DNA of 57,897 nt. Origin: Shewanella colwelliana ATCC 39565 (lineage in GTDB: Bacteria > Pseudomonadota > Gammaproteobacteria > Enterobacterales > Shewanellaceae). Shown here one piece after another: positions 1-9,083 of this stretch (the stretch's first letter is position 1; each line of letters starts with the position of its first letter). Where the stretch lies: assembly GCF_000518705.1 (NCBI RefSeq), contig NZ_JAEC01000032.1:1-57897 (forward strand). Direction: 5' to 3'. Below the pieces are notes generated by a model. It worked only from the letters and a program-made list of their open reading frames with translations. It searched no databases and was not told the DNA's origin. The translations under genes and the position numbers were made by a program.

Positions 1-975
1 ATGGCATGGCCGCTCTTTGACATCCATGTCATCGCGGCATTTGTGAATCCATTCACTTCAGATACCACCGTGGAGCGTATAGGGACATATTCACAGCGTA
101 CCAAAAGAGTGCTTGCACACAAGCTCACCGCAGGTGATTGATTACTATGAAGGTACGACCCTCAAGCTCACTTAACCAATCCCCTCCCCAGCCAAACGCA
201 ACTAAGGCTAATCCAAAAAATGCCAAACCTTCATTCCAAGGCCACCAAACTTTGGGGCAAAATCAAGTCAGTTTTTTACTCCCCCCTTTCGACATCCGCC
301 AAATCGAAGAGACGTTGAGATACCGAGTGTAGATACGCCGGTGAGCTTCCGAAACAGGGATGTTTCGGCAGAGCCTAAAGGGACTTATTCACGGCGTCTC
401 ACAGGCGTATCTGCACATCCCTCGCCGGGCAGGCGTTAGATGGCGATAAAGGTATGACCTTCAGGCACACACCCCAATAACAATGAACCAAAAGAGAAAA
501 TGTAACCAGCCTTCATTCGAAGGCTAACAAGTTTTGGGGCAAAATCACGTTAGCTTTTATCTTTTCATTCACACAAATACCATCAAATCGAAGAGAGTCA
601 ATAACCCAGTGTAAGCACGGTTTTGGCCTTCGAAATCATGGACAAAAATGTTCCCGACATTTTTCGGCATTCCCTACTTCCATGTAAGTCAGATGATTTC
701 GCAGAGCCCACATGGAAGTGCTCACAACAATATCCCTATCTAAAAGCCAGTTCGACAATCCCTGTCTCTCGTTCATGGGCTCGAAGCTACGCTTCACTCA
801 CCGTGGAGCAGAAGTATCTGCACATCCCTCGCTGGGCAGGCATTAGATGGCGATAAAGGAGCGACCTTCAACGCATTTAATAAATGAACATATCGTCAGA
901 TGTTAATCAAGCAAACGTAACTCAAGTAAACATAAAAAATGCCAAACCTTCATTCTAAGGCCAACTACTGCCTGC
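1..975. repeat. Degenerate tandem intergenic repeats
   Basis: This stretch has no credible gene. It contains at least two long diverged units, about 170-465 and 466-876, flanked by partial ones at 1-170 and 877-975. Shared blocks include CCTTCATTC..AAGGC followed by TTTGGGGCAAAATCA (about 228-267 and 510-548, the first block again at 950-960), CAAATCGAAGAGA (300 and 583), and TATCTGCACATCCCTCGC..GGGCAGGC..TTAGATGGCGATAAAGG (about 409-452 and 814-859). The C copy carries an extra inserted segment. Similar text is, as far as I recall, dispersed between genes in Shewanella genomes. Short ORFs inside it follow the repeat and lack family features. Confidence 0.75.
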
Positions 976-1041
976 TAAGCCAGCGAGATACTGCATTATA
1001 ATGAAAACCTCGTTAGCGCCTGACACCAAATTCATCGGATA

Positions 1042-1067
1042 AAAAAACCGCTCATTGAGCGGTTTTT
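1042..1067 (-). terminator. Intrinsic terminator of the alkyl sulfatase gene
   Basis: An AAAAAACCGCTC / GAGCGGTTTTT inverted repeat with an ATT-type loop lies 28 bases past the stop of the minus-strand gene. T tracts flank it on both strands. Confidence 0.85.
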
Positions 1068-1094
1068 CTATCGGCGAGTTAATCAACTAAAACA

Positions 1095-3188
1095 CTAGTG
1101 GTCATGGCCGTGATGACGGTCATTGCGCACAGGCTTTGGCACATCTTGCATATAAATAGCACGGTTGGCCTCAATCACCTTGTCTGATGGTAGCGGAACA
1201 ATTTCAAATGCAGGGTCAAACTCTGTTAAGACCTTGGCTAGTGTCTCAAGGAATGACGCATCACCTTCAATTGTGGCCGCTTGCGTTTCAAGCAACTCTT
1301 TTACTGTCGTCTGCTGAAGATTAAGTTTGACGATGTCAGACTGCTTGATACGGAAAGTGGCCGTAGTCCCCGCTTTCTCTGCATCAATCTTAGCGTTACT
1401 CAAATTGCCATTAGCCAATTCAACCACATACACCTCTTTGGTATCTGGCAGCACTAAGTTAATCTCAAAGTGATAATCTTGCGCCTTAATCGAGTCCACT
1501 TTTATCGCTAAGAAATCCAGCAATGACCCCACAGGCATCTCGGCAATCACATCGGCAGAAGCGGACTTTAGCGCGCCAGCTTGGCGACCAATACGTAGCT
1601 CTTGCGCCCCAGAAAGGTAGACATTACGCCAGCCAGCCCCTTCCGACTGATAACCTAACTGCTCATAAGTATCGGCAAGCAGGTTACGCGCATCGTTATT
1701 ACTTGGGTTATTCACCACCACTTTGTTCAATGCTGTTGCAACAAAGTGATACTCTCCCTTAGCAAAATCGGCTGTTGCACGCTTTAAAATTGCTTTGTCT
1801 CCGCCCATGTACTCCACAAACTTAGCCGCTTCGGCTTTCGTTGGTAATGGGTTTAGATTGGCGGGGTTCATGTCAAAGAACCCCAAATACATGTTGTATA
1901 CGGCGCGCGCATTATGTGAGTAAGTGCCGTGATAACCATTAGTGTGCCAAGCATCTTTTATCGATTGGGGTAAGACTTTCTCTATTTCCCAACCGATATC
2001 TTGCAGTACTACGCCATTGTTGGCTAAGCGCAACGATTGATTATGCACGAAACCGTAATTATCACGTTGAAGCTTTAAAAAATCGGTGATATCACTGTTA
2101 CTCCAAACTGGCGAGCTATGAGCTGAGAACAGAAACTCTGCTTCGCCGCCCCAATGTTGTAGCATGTTGTTGATCTCTTTAGACCATTTCAGTGCATCAC
2201 GTACCTTAGCGCCACGCAGGGTATAGACGTTATGCATGCCCTTATAAGTGACTTCTGCGGCCCAAATGGTTTTCATACTTGGGATATATGCCACAGCTTC
2301 CGATACCGCTTCGGTACCTGAGGCGTCCATGAATACCACCTCTAAGCCGTCGATGATGACAGTCTCAAACTTACCATTATGGTTTGTTTCATAATCTGGC
2401 AACACATAAGTGACCTCACCTTTGGCAATACCATTAGATAATGCCGCATCGACAATCGTAGTTTCAGACGGCACCATAGTGGCACCATATTGGTAAGAAG
2501 TACGGCGCGACATGGCGTTACCCGCTAGCACGTTTTCATCGACCATCTCTTTAGTGATATCGGCAGAGCCGTAAACCTTCACCTCAGGAAACAGATCTTG
2601 TATGCCGCGAGAGCCGCCAAAATGATCCGCATGGGAGTGAGAGTAGATCATCGCGACCACAGGGTCGTCGTTACCAAATGGCAAGTGCTTAAGGGCAAAT
2701 AGCAAAGAAGCTTTAGCCGACTCTCGCGTGGTCAGGGGGTCAAATACAATCCACCCATTATCACTACGCACTAGGCTCATGTTGGCCAAATCTGTGCCAC
2801 GGATCTGGAAGATTTTGTCGTTAACCTGATACAAACCGTAGGCTTCATTGTTCATCTGTGCCTGGCGATAGAGCGACGGGTTAATGGTCTCTGGGGTTTC
2901 TTCACCAATGAACTCGTAAGCATCGGCAAGCAGTGCGGCCGTTTCAGCGTCAAGTGGCGCAATAAGGTTAGCGCGGCCTTCCTGAAACGACTTGGTATCG
3001 TCAAACTTGAGTCCTTTAGCAAACTCGCTGTTGTAAGCTTTAGTCGCCTCACTCGCTGGCTTGCCTTGGTACATAAACGATGTTGTAAGCGCATGTTCAT
3101 CTTGACCAGCGCCATGACTGTGTGCACTGACAGAGGCACTATAGGTAAAGGTTGATAGAACGAGAGTTGCAAGGATGGTCTTTTTCAT
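1095..3188 (-). CDS. Secreted alkyl sulfatase (metallo-beta-lactamase fold)
   Basis: Predicted class B (linear) alkyl sulfatase of the SdsA1/YjcS type, which hydrolyses alkyl sulfate esters such as dodecyl sulfate to alcohol plus sulfate. The 697-residue length fits the family. Residues 1-22 form a signal peptide ending near SVSA, so the enzyme is exported. The metallo-beta-lactamase zinc motif SHSHADHFGG is at about 183-192, and a second conserved histidine segment, SAHSSPVW, follows. The middle is the dimerisation region and the last ~130 residues are an SCP2-like domain. The C terminus ends in a His-rich tail (RHHGHDH), which might bind metal. It is divergent from a LysR gene, which is the likely regulator. 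Family call is firm; substrate is inferred. Confidence 0.9.
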   Translation of the reverse strand: MKKTILATLVLSTFTYSASVSAHSHGAGQDEHALTTSFMYQGKPASEATKAYNSEFAKGLKFDDTKSFQEGRANLIAPLDAETAALLADAYEFIGEETPETINPSLYRQAQMNNEAYGLYQVNDKIFQIRGTDLANMSLVRSDNGWIVFDPLTTRESAKASLLFALKHLPFGNDDPVVAMIYSHSHADHFGGSRGIQDLFPEVKVYGSADITKEMVDENVLAGNAMSRRTSYQYGATMVPSETTIVDAALSNGIAKGEVTYVLPDYETNHNGKFETVIIDGLEVVFMDASGTEAVSEAVAYIPSMKTIWAAEVTYKGMHNVYTLRGAKVRDALKWSKEINNMLQHWGGEAEFLFSAHSSPVWSNSDITDFLKLQRDNYGFVHNQSLRLANNGVVLQDIGWEIEKVLPQSIKDAWHTNGYHGTYSHNARAVYNMYLGFFDMNPANLNPLPTKAEAAKFVEYMGGDKAILKRATADFAKGEYHFVATALNKVVVNNPSNNDARNLLADTYEQLGYQSEGAGWRNVYLSGAQELRIGRQAGALKSASADVIAEMPVGSLLDFLAIKVDSIKAQDYHFEINLVLPDTKEVYVVELANGNLSNAKIDAEKAGTTATFRIKQSDIVKLNLQQTTVKELLETQAATIEGDASFLETLAKVLTEFDPAFEIVPLPSDKVIEANRAIYMQDVPKPVRNDRHHGHDH

Positions 3189-3311
3189 GCGAAATCACCT
3201 TCAAAGTAGTAATGAACTTTAGCTAAGGTGCCAGCACTGGCTGCCACCTTTGAATTGCAGTAATAATAACCAAACCACAATTTAGATAAACAAAGGTAAC
3301 TATGGTTAACA

Positions 3312-3335
3312 CTTAAGCTATACTTATGAATTAAG
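3312..3335. promoter_or_regulatory. Candidate LysR operator between divergent genes
   Basis: CTTAA (3312-3316) and TTAAG (3331-3335) form an imperfect inverted repeat in the 188-base gap between the alkyl sulfatase and LysR genes. The arrangement fits the T-N11-A class of LysR sites. The assignment rests on position and symmetry only. Confidence 0.3.
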
Positions 3336-3376
3336 CACGATTGACCGCAACAAAACCCCCTATAGAAGGCAATTTT

Positions 3377-4294
3377 ATGACCGACAAGCTGGACCTTAAC
3401 CTCTTTAGTGTGTTTATGCAGGTATACCATCATCAATCCATCACGTTGGCGGCCGAGCAACTTAACGTCACACAAGCAGCGGTCAGTGGTTCAATAAAGC
3501 GCTTAAGTGAACGTTGTGGCCAAGATCTTTTTGTCCGCCATGGACGCGGTATTATTGCCACCCACTTTGCCCACCAGCTAATGAAACAGTTAAGCCCCGC
3601 CATGGATATCATGGACAGCGTAATTGATAATCTGCAAGCATTTGACAGCAAGCGGAGTAAGCAGGTCTTTACTGTATTAGCCTTTGAGTCCATCACTAAT
3701 CAGCTGCATCCACATGCAATGAAGCTGCAGCAGCAAGGCTATCCACTGATCCGCTTTAAAGAAGATCACTCAACTGAGGAGCACATTAACGAAGCGCTCA
3801 ACTCTCAACAGGCCGACTTGGCTATCGATACCATAGAGAACAGAGATAGCTCTCTGATTTGTGAGCCCTTAGTCAACGAAGAGATAGTGCTTATCTGCCG
3901 TAAAGGTCATCCACGGATATCCACAAGAATAACGACTGAGCAATACTATGATGAGCAGCATGTCACCTTAAAGCTGACTCGCGCTAATCTCTCTGCCGTG
4001 GATTTTTATGCGCAAGAAAGCGTTGCGCAAAGAACTGTGGTTGCCGAGTGCCACTCGTTACTGTCGCTAATAGGACTGGTGGCACAAAGTGATTGCGTGG
4101 GGGCCTGCAGCAAAAGCCTTGCAATGAAATACCAACAGGCTTTTAATCTGCAAGTCATTAAGATGCCGCTACGCTTTAAGCCTATTCAACTGTCACTGAT
4201 TTGGCATCGAAGGCAGAAACACAATCCTGCCCATACATGGTTAAGAGACACCATCAAAAGCATCTTCAATAACGGCTCAGAACACCTAATTTGA
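3377..4294 (+). CDS. LysR-family transcriptional regulator
   Basis: A 305-residue LysR-type regulator with an N-terminal winged helix-turn-helix (about residues 6-65, with LAAEQLNVTQAAVSGSIKRL as the recognition region) and a C-terminal effector-binding domain. I chose the ATG at 3377 because GAAGGC lies just upstream and the protein then begins MTDKLDLNLF, as usual for the family; an in-frame codon at 3341 would add 12 uncharacteristic residues. It is transcribed away from the alkyl sulfatase gene across a shared promoter region, the usual layout for a LysR protein and its target. Effector unknown. Confidence 0.88.
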   Translation: MTDKLDLNLFSVFMQVYHHQSITLAAEQLNVTQAAVSGSIKRLSERCGQDLFVRHGRGIIATHFAHQLMKQLSPAMDIMDSVIDNLQAFDSKRSKQVFTVLAFESITNQLHPHAMKLQQQGYPLIRFKEDHSTEEHINEALNSQQADLAIDTIENRDSSLICEPLVNEEIVLICRKGHPRISTRITTEQYYDEQHVTLKLTRANLSAVDFYAQESVAQRTVVAECHSLLSLIGLVAQSDCVGACSKSLAMKYQQAFNLQVIKMPLRFKPIQLSLIWHRRQKHNPAHTWLRDTIKSIFNNGSEHLI

Positions 4295-4351
4295 CGTTCA
4301 ATACCCAAAGGCTGTTATGCTAATAAGTAACAAGTTCTCATTTAGTTATAT

Positions 4352-4482
4352 GGCGATATGCTACCTTGTATCGCCTCAAAGACACGTATTACCTATGTTA
4401 CATCGCACCATTGGGTGATTTTTTTATTGCAGAGATAAGCCAAGTATTATCTGCTTAGTCTCTGCCTCGGTGAAGTAACACC
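4352..4482 (+). ncRNA. Structured 5' leader of mgtE, possible riboregulator
   Basis: Four consecutive hairpins precede mgtE. (1) GGCGATA 4352-4358 pairs with TATCGCC 4369-4375. (2) CACC 4406-4409 pairs with GGTG 4414-4417, followed by seven T at 4419-4425, which resembles a weak attenuator. (3) GCAGAGATAAGC 4429-4440 pairs with GCTTA 4453-4457 and TCTCTGC 4459-4465, a 12-bp stem with one bulged G. (4) GGTG 4469-4472 pairs with CACC 4479-4482. The CACC/GGTG elements of 2 and 4 could swap partners. I could not match it to the M-box or another named riboswitch. That it senses magnesium is inference from position. Confidence 0.45.
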
Positions 4483-4502
4483 TCTCATGTATTGGGGTTT
4501 CT

Positions 4503-5858
4503 ATGACAATCAAATTTCAACACCTCATTAATTCCATTGATATCGCCTTGGATGAAAATGATGAACAAGCACTACAAAAATTACTGGTAAATACCTCGGC
4601 GGCAGAAATTGCTCGCCTAATGGAATCGCTGACACAAAAAGACCGATTAACGCTTTGGCATTATGTCCCTACGCGCTTACGCGCCAAAGTCCTACTTGAG
4701 CTACATCAAGACCTACGAAGAAGCCTTATCGCCCACACCGATGAGGCAGAGTTAACCGCCAGCCTTAGCGCCGTGCAGATGGATGAGTTAGCTGACATCG
4801 ACAGCGACTTACCCATCACAGTTATCTCTGCCATGGTGCAAGCGATGGATGCCCAGCGGCGAGAGCGTTATGACTTGGTCAAACATTACCCCGATGACAG
4901 CGCTGGCGGCCTCATGGACGTGGACATTACGGCGGTACGCGCAGATGTATCACTAAAGGCTGCGCTGAGGTATATGCGCAGGCTGCGCCAACGAGAAGGT
5001 GCCCTGCCCGATCATTTAGACAGTCTGATGGTGGTCGATCGTAACAATGTACTATTAGGGGTGGTGCCATTAAGCCAAATCATCTCCAACGATTTGAGCA
5101 TTAGTGTTCGTGACGTTATGTCAACAGAGGTCACTAGCTTTACGCCGCTGAACTCAGCCCATAATGTGGCGCAGGCATTTAAAGATAAAGACTTGCTCTC
5201 AGCTCCCGTGGTCGACGACCAGCATAAACTCATTGGCCGAATCACGGTCGATGATGTTATCGACGTTATCCAAGATGAAGCAGACAAAGAGGTGTTTTCA
5301 CGGGCAGGCCTTAATAGTCATCCCGATATGTTTGCCCCCATACTCAAAAGTTCTGGCCGCCGAGCAATCTGGCTAGGCATTAACTTAATGACCGCATTTC
5401 TGGCGGCATGGGTGATTGGCTTATTTGAAACCTCTATCGAAAAAATCGTCGCGCTTGCAGTGTTAATGCCGGTGGTCGCCAGTATGGGCGGTGTTGCAGG
5501 CAGCCAAACTCTCACCTTGGTCACGCGCGGTTTAGCCCTCAACCAAATTAACAATAAAAACATAGCCAAACTCATCGGCCATGAGTTCAGTATCGGGGCG
5601 CTAAACGGCATGTTGTGGGCGGCAGTGGTTGGTATTATCGCCTTTCAATGGTTTGGCGACTGGCAATTGGGAATGGTCTTTGGTGCTGCAATGATCATTG
5701 TGCTCGTCACCGGTGTATTAGCTGGTACAACGATACCGCCACTATTAAAAAAAATGGGCATAGACCCCGCTCTCGCTGGCGGCGTGGTGTTAACCACAGT
5801 CACAGATGTCGTGGGCTTTTTTGCCTTCCTAAGCTTAGCTACACTCATCATTTTATAA
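4503..5858 (+). CDS. mgtE: Magnesium transporter MgtE
   Basis: A 451-residue inner-membrane magnesium channel. It has the full MgtE order: N-terminal superhelical cytosolic domain (about 1-125), a CBS pair (about 130-255, including VMSTEVTSFTPLNSA and GRITVDDVIDVI), a connecting helix, and a five-helix membrane domain (about 285-451) with the conserved pore segment MPVVASMGGVAGSQT. In characterised homologues, Mg2+ bound between the N and CBS domains closes the pore. The start is the ATG at 4503 in register with MTIKFQHL. It is preceded by a structured leader and followed at 156 bases by glnD. Confidence 0.95.
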   Translation: MTIKFQHLINSIDIALDENDEQALQKLLVNTSAAEIARLMESLTQKDRLTLWHYVPTRLRAKVLLELHQDLRRSLIAHTDEAELTASLSAVQMDELADIDSDLPITVISAMVQAMDAQRRERYDLVKHYPDDSAGGLMDVDITAVRADVSLKAALRYMRRLRQREGALPDHLDSLMVVDRNNVLLGVVPLSQIISNDLSISVRDVMSTEVTSFTPLNSAHNVAQAFKDKDLLSAPVVDDQHKLIGRITVDDVIDVIQDEADKEVFSRAGLNSHPDMFAPILKSSGRRAIWLGINLMTAFLAAWVIGLFETSIEKIVALAVLMPVVASMGGVAGSQTLTLVTRGLALNQINNKNIAKLIGHEFSIGALNGMLWAAVVGIIAFQWFGDWQLGMVFGAAMIIVLVTGVLAGTTIPPLLKKMGIDPALAGGVVLTTVTDVVGFFAFLSLATLIIL

Positions 5859-6013
5859 ACTCGCGAGGGCCCAGTTTGTAATTCTAAGGCGGATCCTCTA
5901 CCCTAATTAACCATAGTAAACCCATTGTATAGGGGCGCTAAAATAGTGTGATGATGAAAGTCCACTACGCTAGCGCCAATATTGAGCCTAATACAAATCA
6001 CCACAGGAGAAGC

Positions 6014-8629
6014 ATGTCAGACTCTGATATATCGCCGCAATTACATTCCGCCATGAGCATCCCCGAATATAAACAGATAATTCAAGATGCAGACAATTAC
6101 CTCAATGACAACTTTACCCATGTTGCTATCGATGAACTTGTCAAAATGCGATCCCAGTTTTTTGACTCCTTACTTCTCCACCTCTGGCAGCATACGGACC
6201 TCGACAATAGTATCTCGCTCAATGCCATCGGTGGTTATGGTCGCCAAACGCTACACCCCCATTCAGATATCGATCTCTGTCTTATATTCGATAAGCCTCT
6301 AAGTAATCACGATGCCGCTCAAATAGGTCATTTCTTTACCCAGTTATGGGATATTGGATTAGAGCTGGGTCACAGTGTGCGCGGCTTAGATGAGATCAGC
6401 GCAGCCTGCGCCGAAGATATTACCATCGCCACTTCACTACTAGAGATACGCCACCTTGCAGGCCCTAGCGCACACGCAGAACAGGTATTAGACACACTTT
6501 ACGAAGATAAGATATGGAGCGGTGAAGGATTTTTCCGTGCCAAGGTGGACGAACAAACCCAGCGCCATATGAAAGCCAGAGGCAGCGCGTTCAGTCTCGA
6601 ACCTAATCTCAAAAACAGCCCCGGCGGAATGCGAGACATACAGACCTTGATCTGGGTGGCACGTAAATATTTTGCCGCAGCAGACATGGCCGCACTGCGT
6701 CGTTTCGGCTTTTTCACCGCCGACGAGTATGCAGAGTTATTAGAGTCGCAACATTTTATCTGGCGAACACGCTGGGCTCTACACACAGCGGCACAGCGGG
6801 CCGAAAACCGCTTACTTATAGCATTGCAAAGCGATGTAGCCAGGCTCATGGGCTTCGGTGACAACAGTAATCTGGCTATCGAAAAGATGATGCGCCAACT
6901 CTATCGCGCCATGCGACGAATAAGCGAACTTAATCAGATGTTGTTGCAGTATTTTGACCATGAAATTCTGTCGCAACCCGAAAAGCCATGCCAGATATTG
7001 AATGAACATTTCGAAATCAAAGGCCGATTAATCTACGCCCGCCACGATGACGTATTTGTTGACCGCAACCAACTTATCGCGCTGTTTTGCCATATTGCAG
7101 AGCATGCATCTGAGATTGATGCTATCGCGCCGCAAACACTTAGACTAATTCGTCAGGTCAGACGGCGCTTGCTCGGCGATCTGCAGGACTTTCAGCAATG
7201 TCGCAAAGGATTTGTCGCTCTATTTAAACACCCTGAAGGAATGGGGTTAGCCCTCTCCTTAATGCACAAGCACGGTATTTTGGCCTCATACCTTCCCCAG
7301 TGGCGGGAGATTGTTGGGCAGATGCAGTTTGACCTATACCATGCCTACCCGGTGGATGAGCACACACATAAACTGCTGAAAAACCTCTATGCGCTAAATA
7401 GTAAAAGTGATGATGAAACGCTAACGCTACCCAGCGCAATTTTTAGCGCGCTGGAAAATAAAGAGACGTTACTATTTGCCGCGCTTTTCCACGATCTTGC
7501 AAAAGGACGAGGCGGAGATCATAGCGAGCTTGGCGCAGTCGATGCGCTGCAGTTTGCCAAATTTCATGACCTAAAACCTTCTCAGGCCAAGGTTATCGCT
7601 TGGCTCGTCGAAAACCATCTACTCCTGTCACTCTCCTCTCAACGTCTCGATATTTACGACCCATCGGAAGTCAAAAACCTTGCTAAAACCATAGGTACTA
7701 AGGCCAGGTTAGACGCACTGTACTGCCTTACCGTTGCCGATATCAAAGCCACCAACGACGATCTTTGGACCAACTGGAAGGCAACTCTCCTAAGAGACCT
7801 TTATATGTCCATCAGGCATGCGCTGCGTAACGGTTTAGAGAATGTGTTAGAGCAACGCGCCATTGTCAGAGAGCATAAGAACGAAGCGCTAGAGTTACTC
7901 GGTAACAGTAATGACACCACTGCCCAAGATGCGATAAAGCAGTTGTGGAAACGCTTGCCGCTATCGTTTTTCAGTAGTGCAAAGCCACAAGAGATAGCCC
8001 ATTACTCACAGGCACTTATTGAACATGGTACGCAAGATGAGCTGATACTTATCGACGAAAGCTACACCAAGGGCTCTAGTGATCTGTTTGTCTATATGAA
8101 AGATAAACCCGGATTATTTGTCACACTATTTAACACACTCGCCTCACTACAGATCTCAGTGCAGCAAGCCAACATCTCCAAGACCAAAGACGGTTATGTC
8201 GTGGAGTCATTAAAGATCCTCGATTATGACCACCAGCCCATCTCAACAGCCAGCCGACGTGGGCGCATTAAACAGAAGTTAAGACAGGTGCTATTTGAAA
8301 ACAAATGCATTCCGAAGCAGCGCAAAAATAATCAGATAGGCTCATTTATCTGTGAGCCCAAAGTGGAGTTTTTGCATTCTCGAAAGAAAGATAGAACCCT
8401 GATTAGCGTAACAGCGCTAGACAACCCCAAATTTATGAGCCACTTCTGCCAAGGCTTTAGGCAATTTGATCTCAACATTCACTCAGCCAGAATTACCACG
8501 GTAGGAGAACAGGTCGACAACGTCTTCTTAGTCTCAGATAGAGATGGGCAACCACTTGACGATAAAAGTAAACAAGCGCTGAAATCCTTTTTCGTCGACA
8601 CGATTAAAGAGCAACACCCTATTGCATAG
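6014..8629 (+). CDS. glnD: GlnD, PII uridylyltransferase/uridylyl-removing enzyme
   Basis: Bifunctional nitrogen sensor that uridylylates PII protein when glutamine is low and removes UMP when it is high. The 871-residue product has the nucleotidyltransferase motif GGYGRQTLHPHSDIDLCLIF near residues 75-95, a PII-UTase linker domain, an HD hydrolase domain with LFHDLAKGRGGDHSELG around 490-510, and two C-terminal ACT domains (about 690-770 and 800-871) that bind glutamine. I start it at 6014, where AGGAGAAG sits 2-9 bases upstream; in-frame codons from 5948 would add 22 residues without a good ribosome site. The TAG stop is also the first unit of the heptamer array. Confidence 0.95.
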   Translation: MSDSDISPQLHSAMSIPEYKQIIQDADNYLNDNFTHVAIDELVKMRSQFFDSLLLHLWQHTDLDNSISLNAIGGYGRQTLHPHSDIDLCLIFDKPLSNHDAAQIGHFFTQLWDIGLELGHSVRGLDEISAACAEDITIATSLLEIRHLAGPSAHAEQVLDTLYEDKIWSGEGFFRAKVDEQTQRHMKARGSAFSLEPNLKNSPGGMRDIQTLIWVARKYFAAADMAALRRFGFFTADEYAELLESQHFIWRTRWALHTAAQRAENRLLIALQSDVARLMGFGDNSNLAIEKMMRQLYRAMRRISELNQMLLQYFDHEILSQPEKPCQILNEHFEIKGRLIYARHDDVFVDRNQLIALFCHIAEHASEIDAIAPQTLRLIRQVRRRLLGDLQDFQQCRKGFVALFKHPEGMGLALSLMHKHGILASYLPQWREIVGQMQFDLYHAYPVDEHTHKLLKNLYALNSKSDDETLTLPSAIFSALENKETLLFAALFHDLAKGRGGDHSELGAVDALQFAKFHDLKPSQAKVIAWLVENHLLLSLSSQRLDIYDPSEVKNLAKTIGTKARLDALYCLTVADIKATNDDLWTNWKATLLRDLYMSIRHALRNGLENVLEQRAIVREHKNEALELLGNSNDTTAQDAIKQLWKRLPLSFFSSAKPQEIAHYSQALIEHGTQDELILIDESYTKGSSDLFVYMKDKPGLFVTLFNTLASLQISVQQANISKTKDGYVVESLKILDYDHQPISTASRRGRIKQKLRQVLFENKCIPKQRKNNQIGSFICEPKVEFLHSRKKDRTLISVTALDNPKFMSHFCQGFRQFDLNIHSARITTVGEQVDNVFLVSDRDGQPLDDKSKQALKSFFVDTIKEQHPIA

Positions 8630-8745
8630 ATGCTAGATGCTAGATGCTAGGTGATAGATGTTAGGTGTTAGGTGTTAGGTGTTAGGTGTTAGGTGTTAGG
8701 TGTTAGGTGTTAGGTGATAGATGCTAGATGCTAGGTGTTAGGTGC
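8627..8745. repeat. 17-copy heptanucleotide tandem array
   Basis: Exactly 17 contiguous 7-base units of the form TAG(A/G)TG(C/T/A). The first starts at the TAG stop codon of glnD. Seven central units (8662-8710) are identical TAGGTGT; the flanking units are TAGATGC, TAGATGT, TAGGTGA or TAGGTGC. Every unit contains TAG and 7 is not a multiple of 3, so the array stops all three forward frames. It has no spacers and is not a CRISPR. Copy number probably varies by slippage. Confidence 0.95.
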
Positions 8746-9083
8746 AGCGTAGGTGAATAGGCAAGCTTGTAGAAGGCTCTATTCTGCAACGCGCTGCAAG
8801 TACATCTCCGTGTGTTCTGCGCCAGCATCTAATGCGAATAGCTTCACAAATGTCACGATGATATGCCAGTGATGCTCCCTACATGGCTCAGGCACTGCCC
8901 ATATCCTTATGGGTCAGAGCGCAAAGAGCGGCCATACAGGCAAAGACCGCCGCGTTTACACTTGTTATCTACCGTTCCTTCGATTTGATTTCAGTTGTAG
9001 AGTCAGTGGTCAAAATATGGGGAATAAGTTAGGGCTGACTTACCTGAAAATTAGAGATAAAGCTCGCTCATTTATACCAATGG
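8746..9083. other. Intergenic region after glnD, no gene seen
   Basis: A 338-base gap between convergent glnD and the MscS-type gene. It contains a small hairpin, CCCATA/TATGGG near 8898-8913, and GC-richer text around 8810-8960 that looks like intergenic repeat rather than coding sequence. No terminator with a clear T tract was recognised for either flanking gene. Confidence 0.5.

Noticed and set aside
138..856. Short plus-strand ORFs in the first kilobase (138-332, 623-856)
   Set aside because: They coincide with the repeat units, lack ribosome sites and show no family features.
2852..3172. ORF overlapping the alkyl sulfatase gene
   Set aside because: A shadow frame of the longer, domain-supported gene.
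4295..4502. M-box (ykoK) magnesium riboswitch before mgtE
   Set aside because: The conserved 5' segment of that family could not be found; only a short resemblance near TATGCTACC..TTGT was seen, so it is kept as an unnamed structured leader.
8627..8745. CRISPR array
   Set aside because: Units are seven bases with no spacers and no cas genes.
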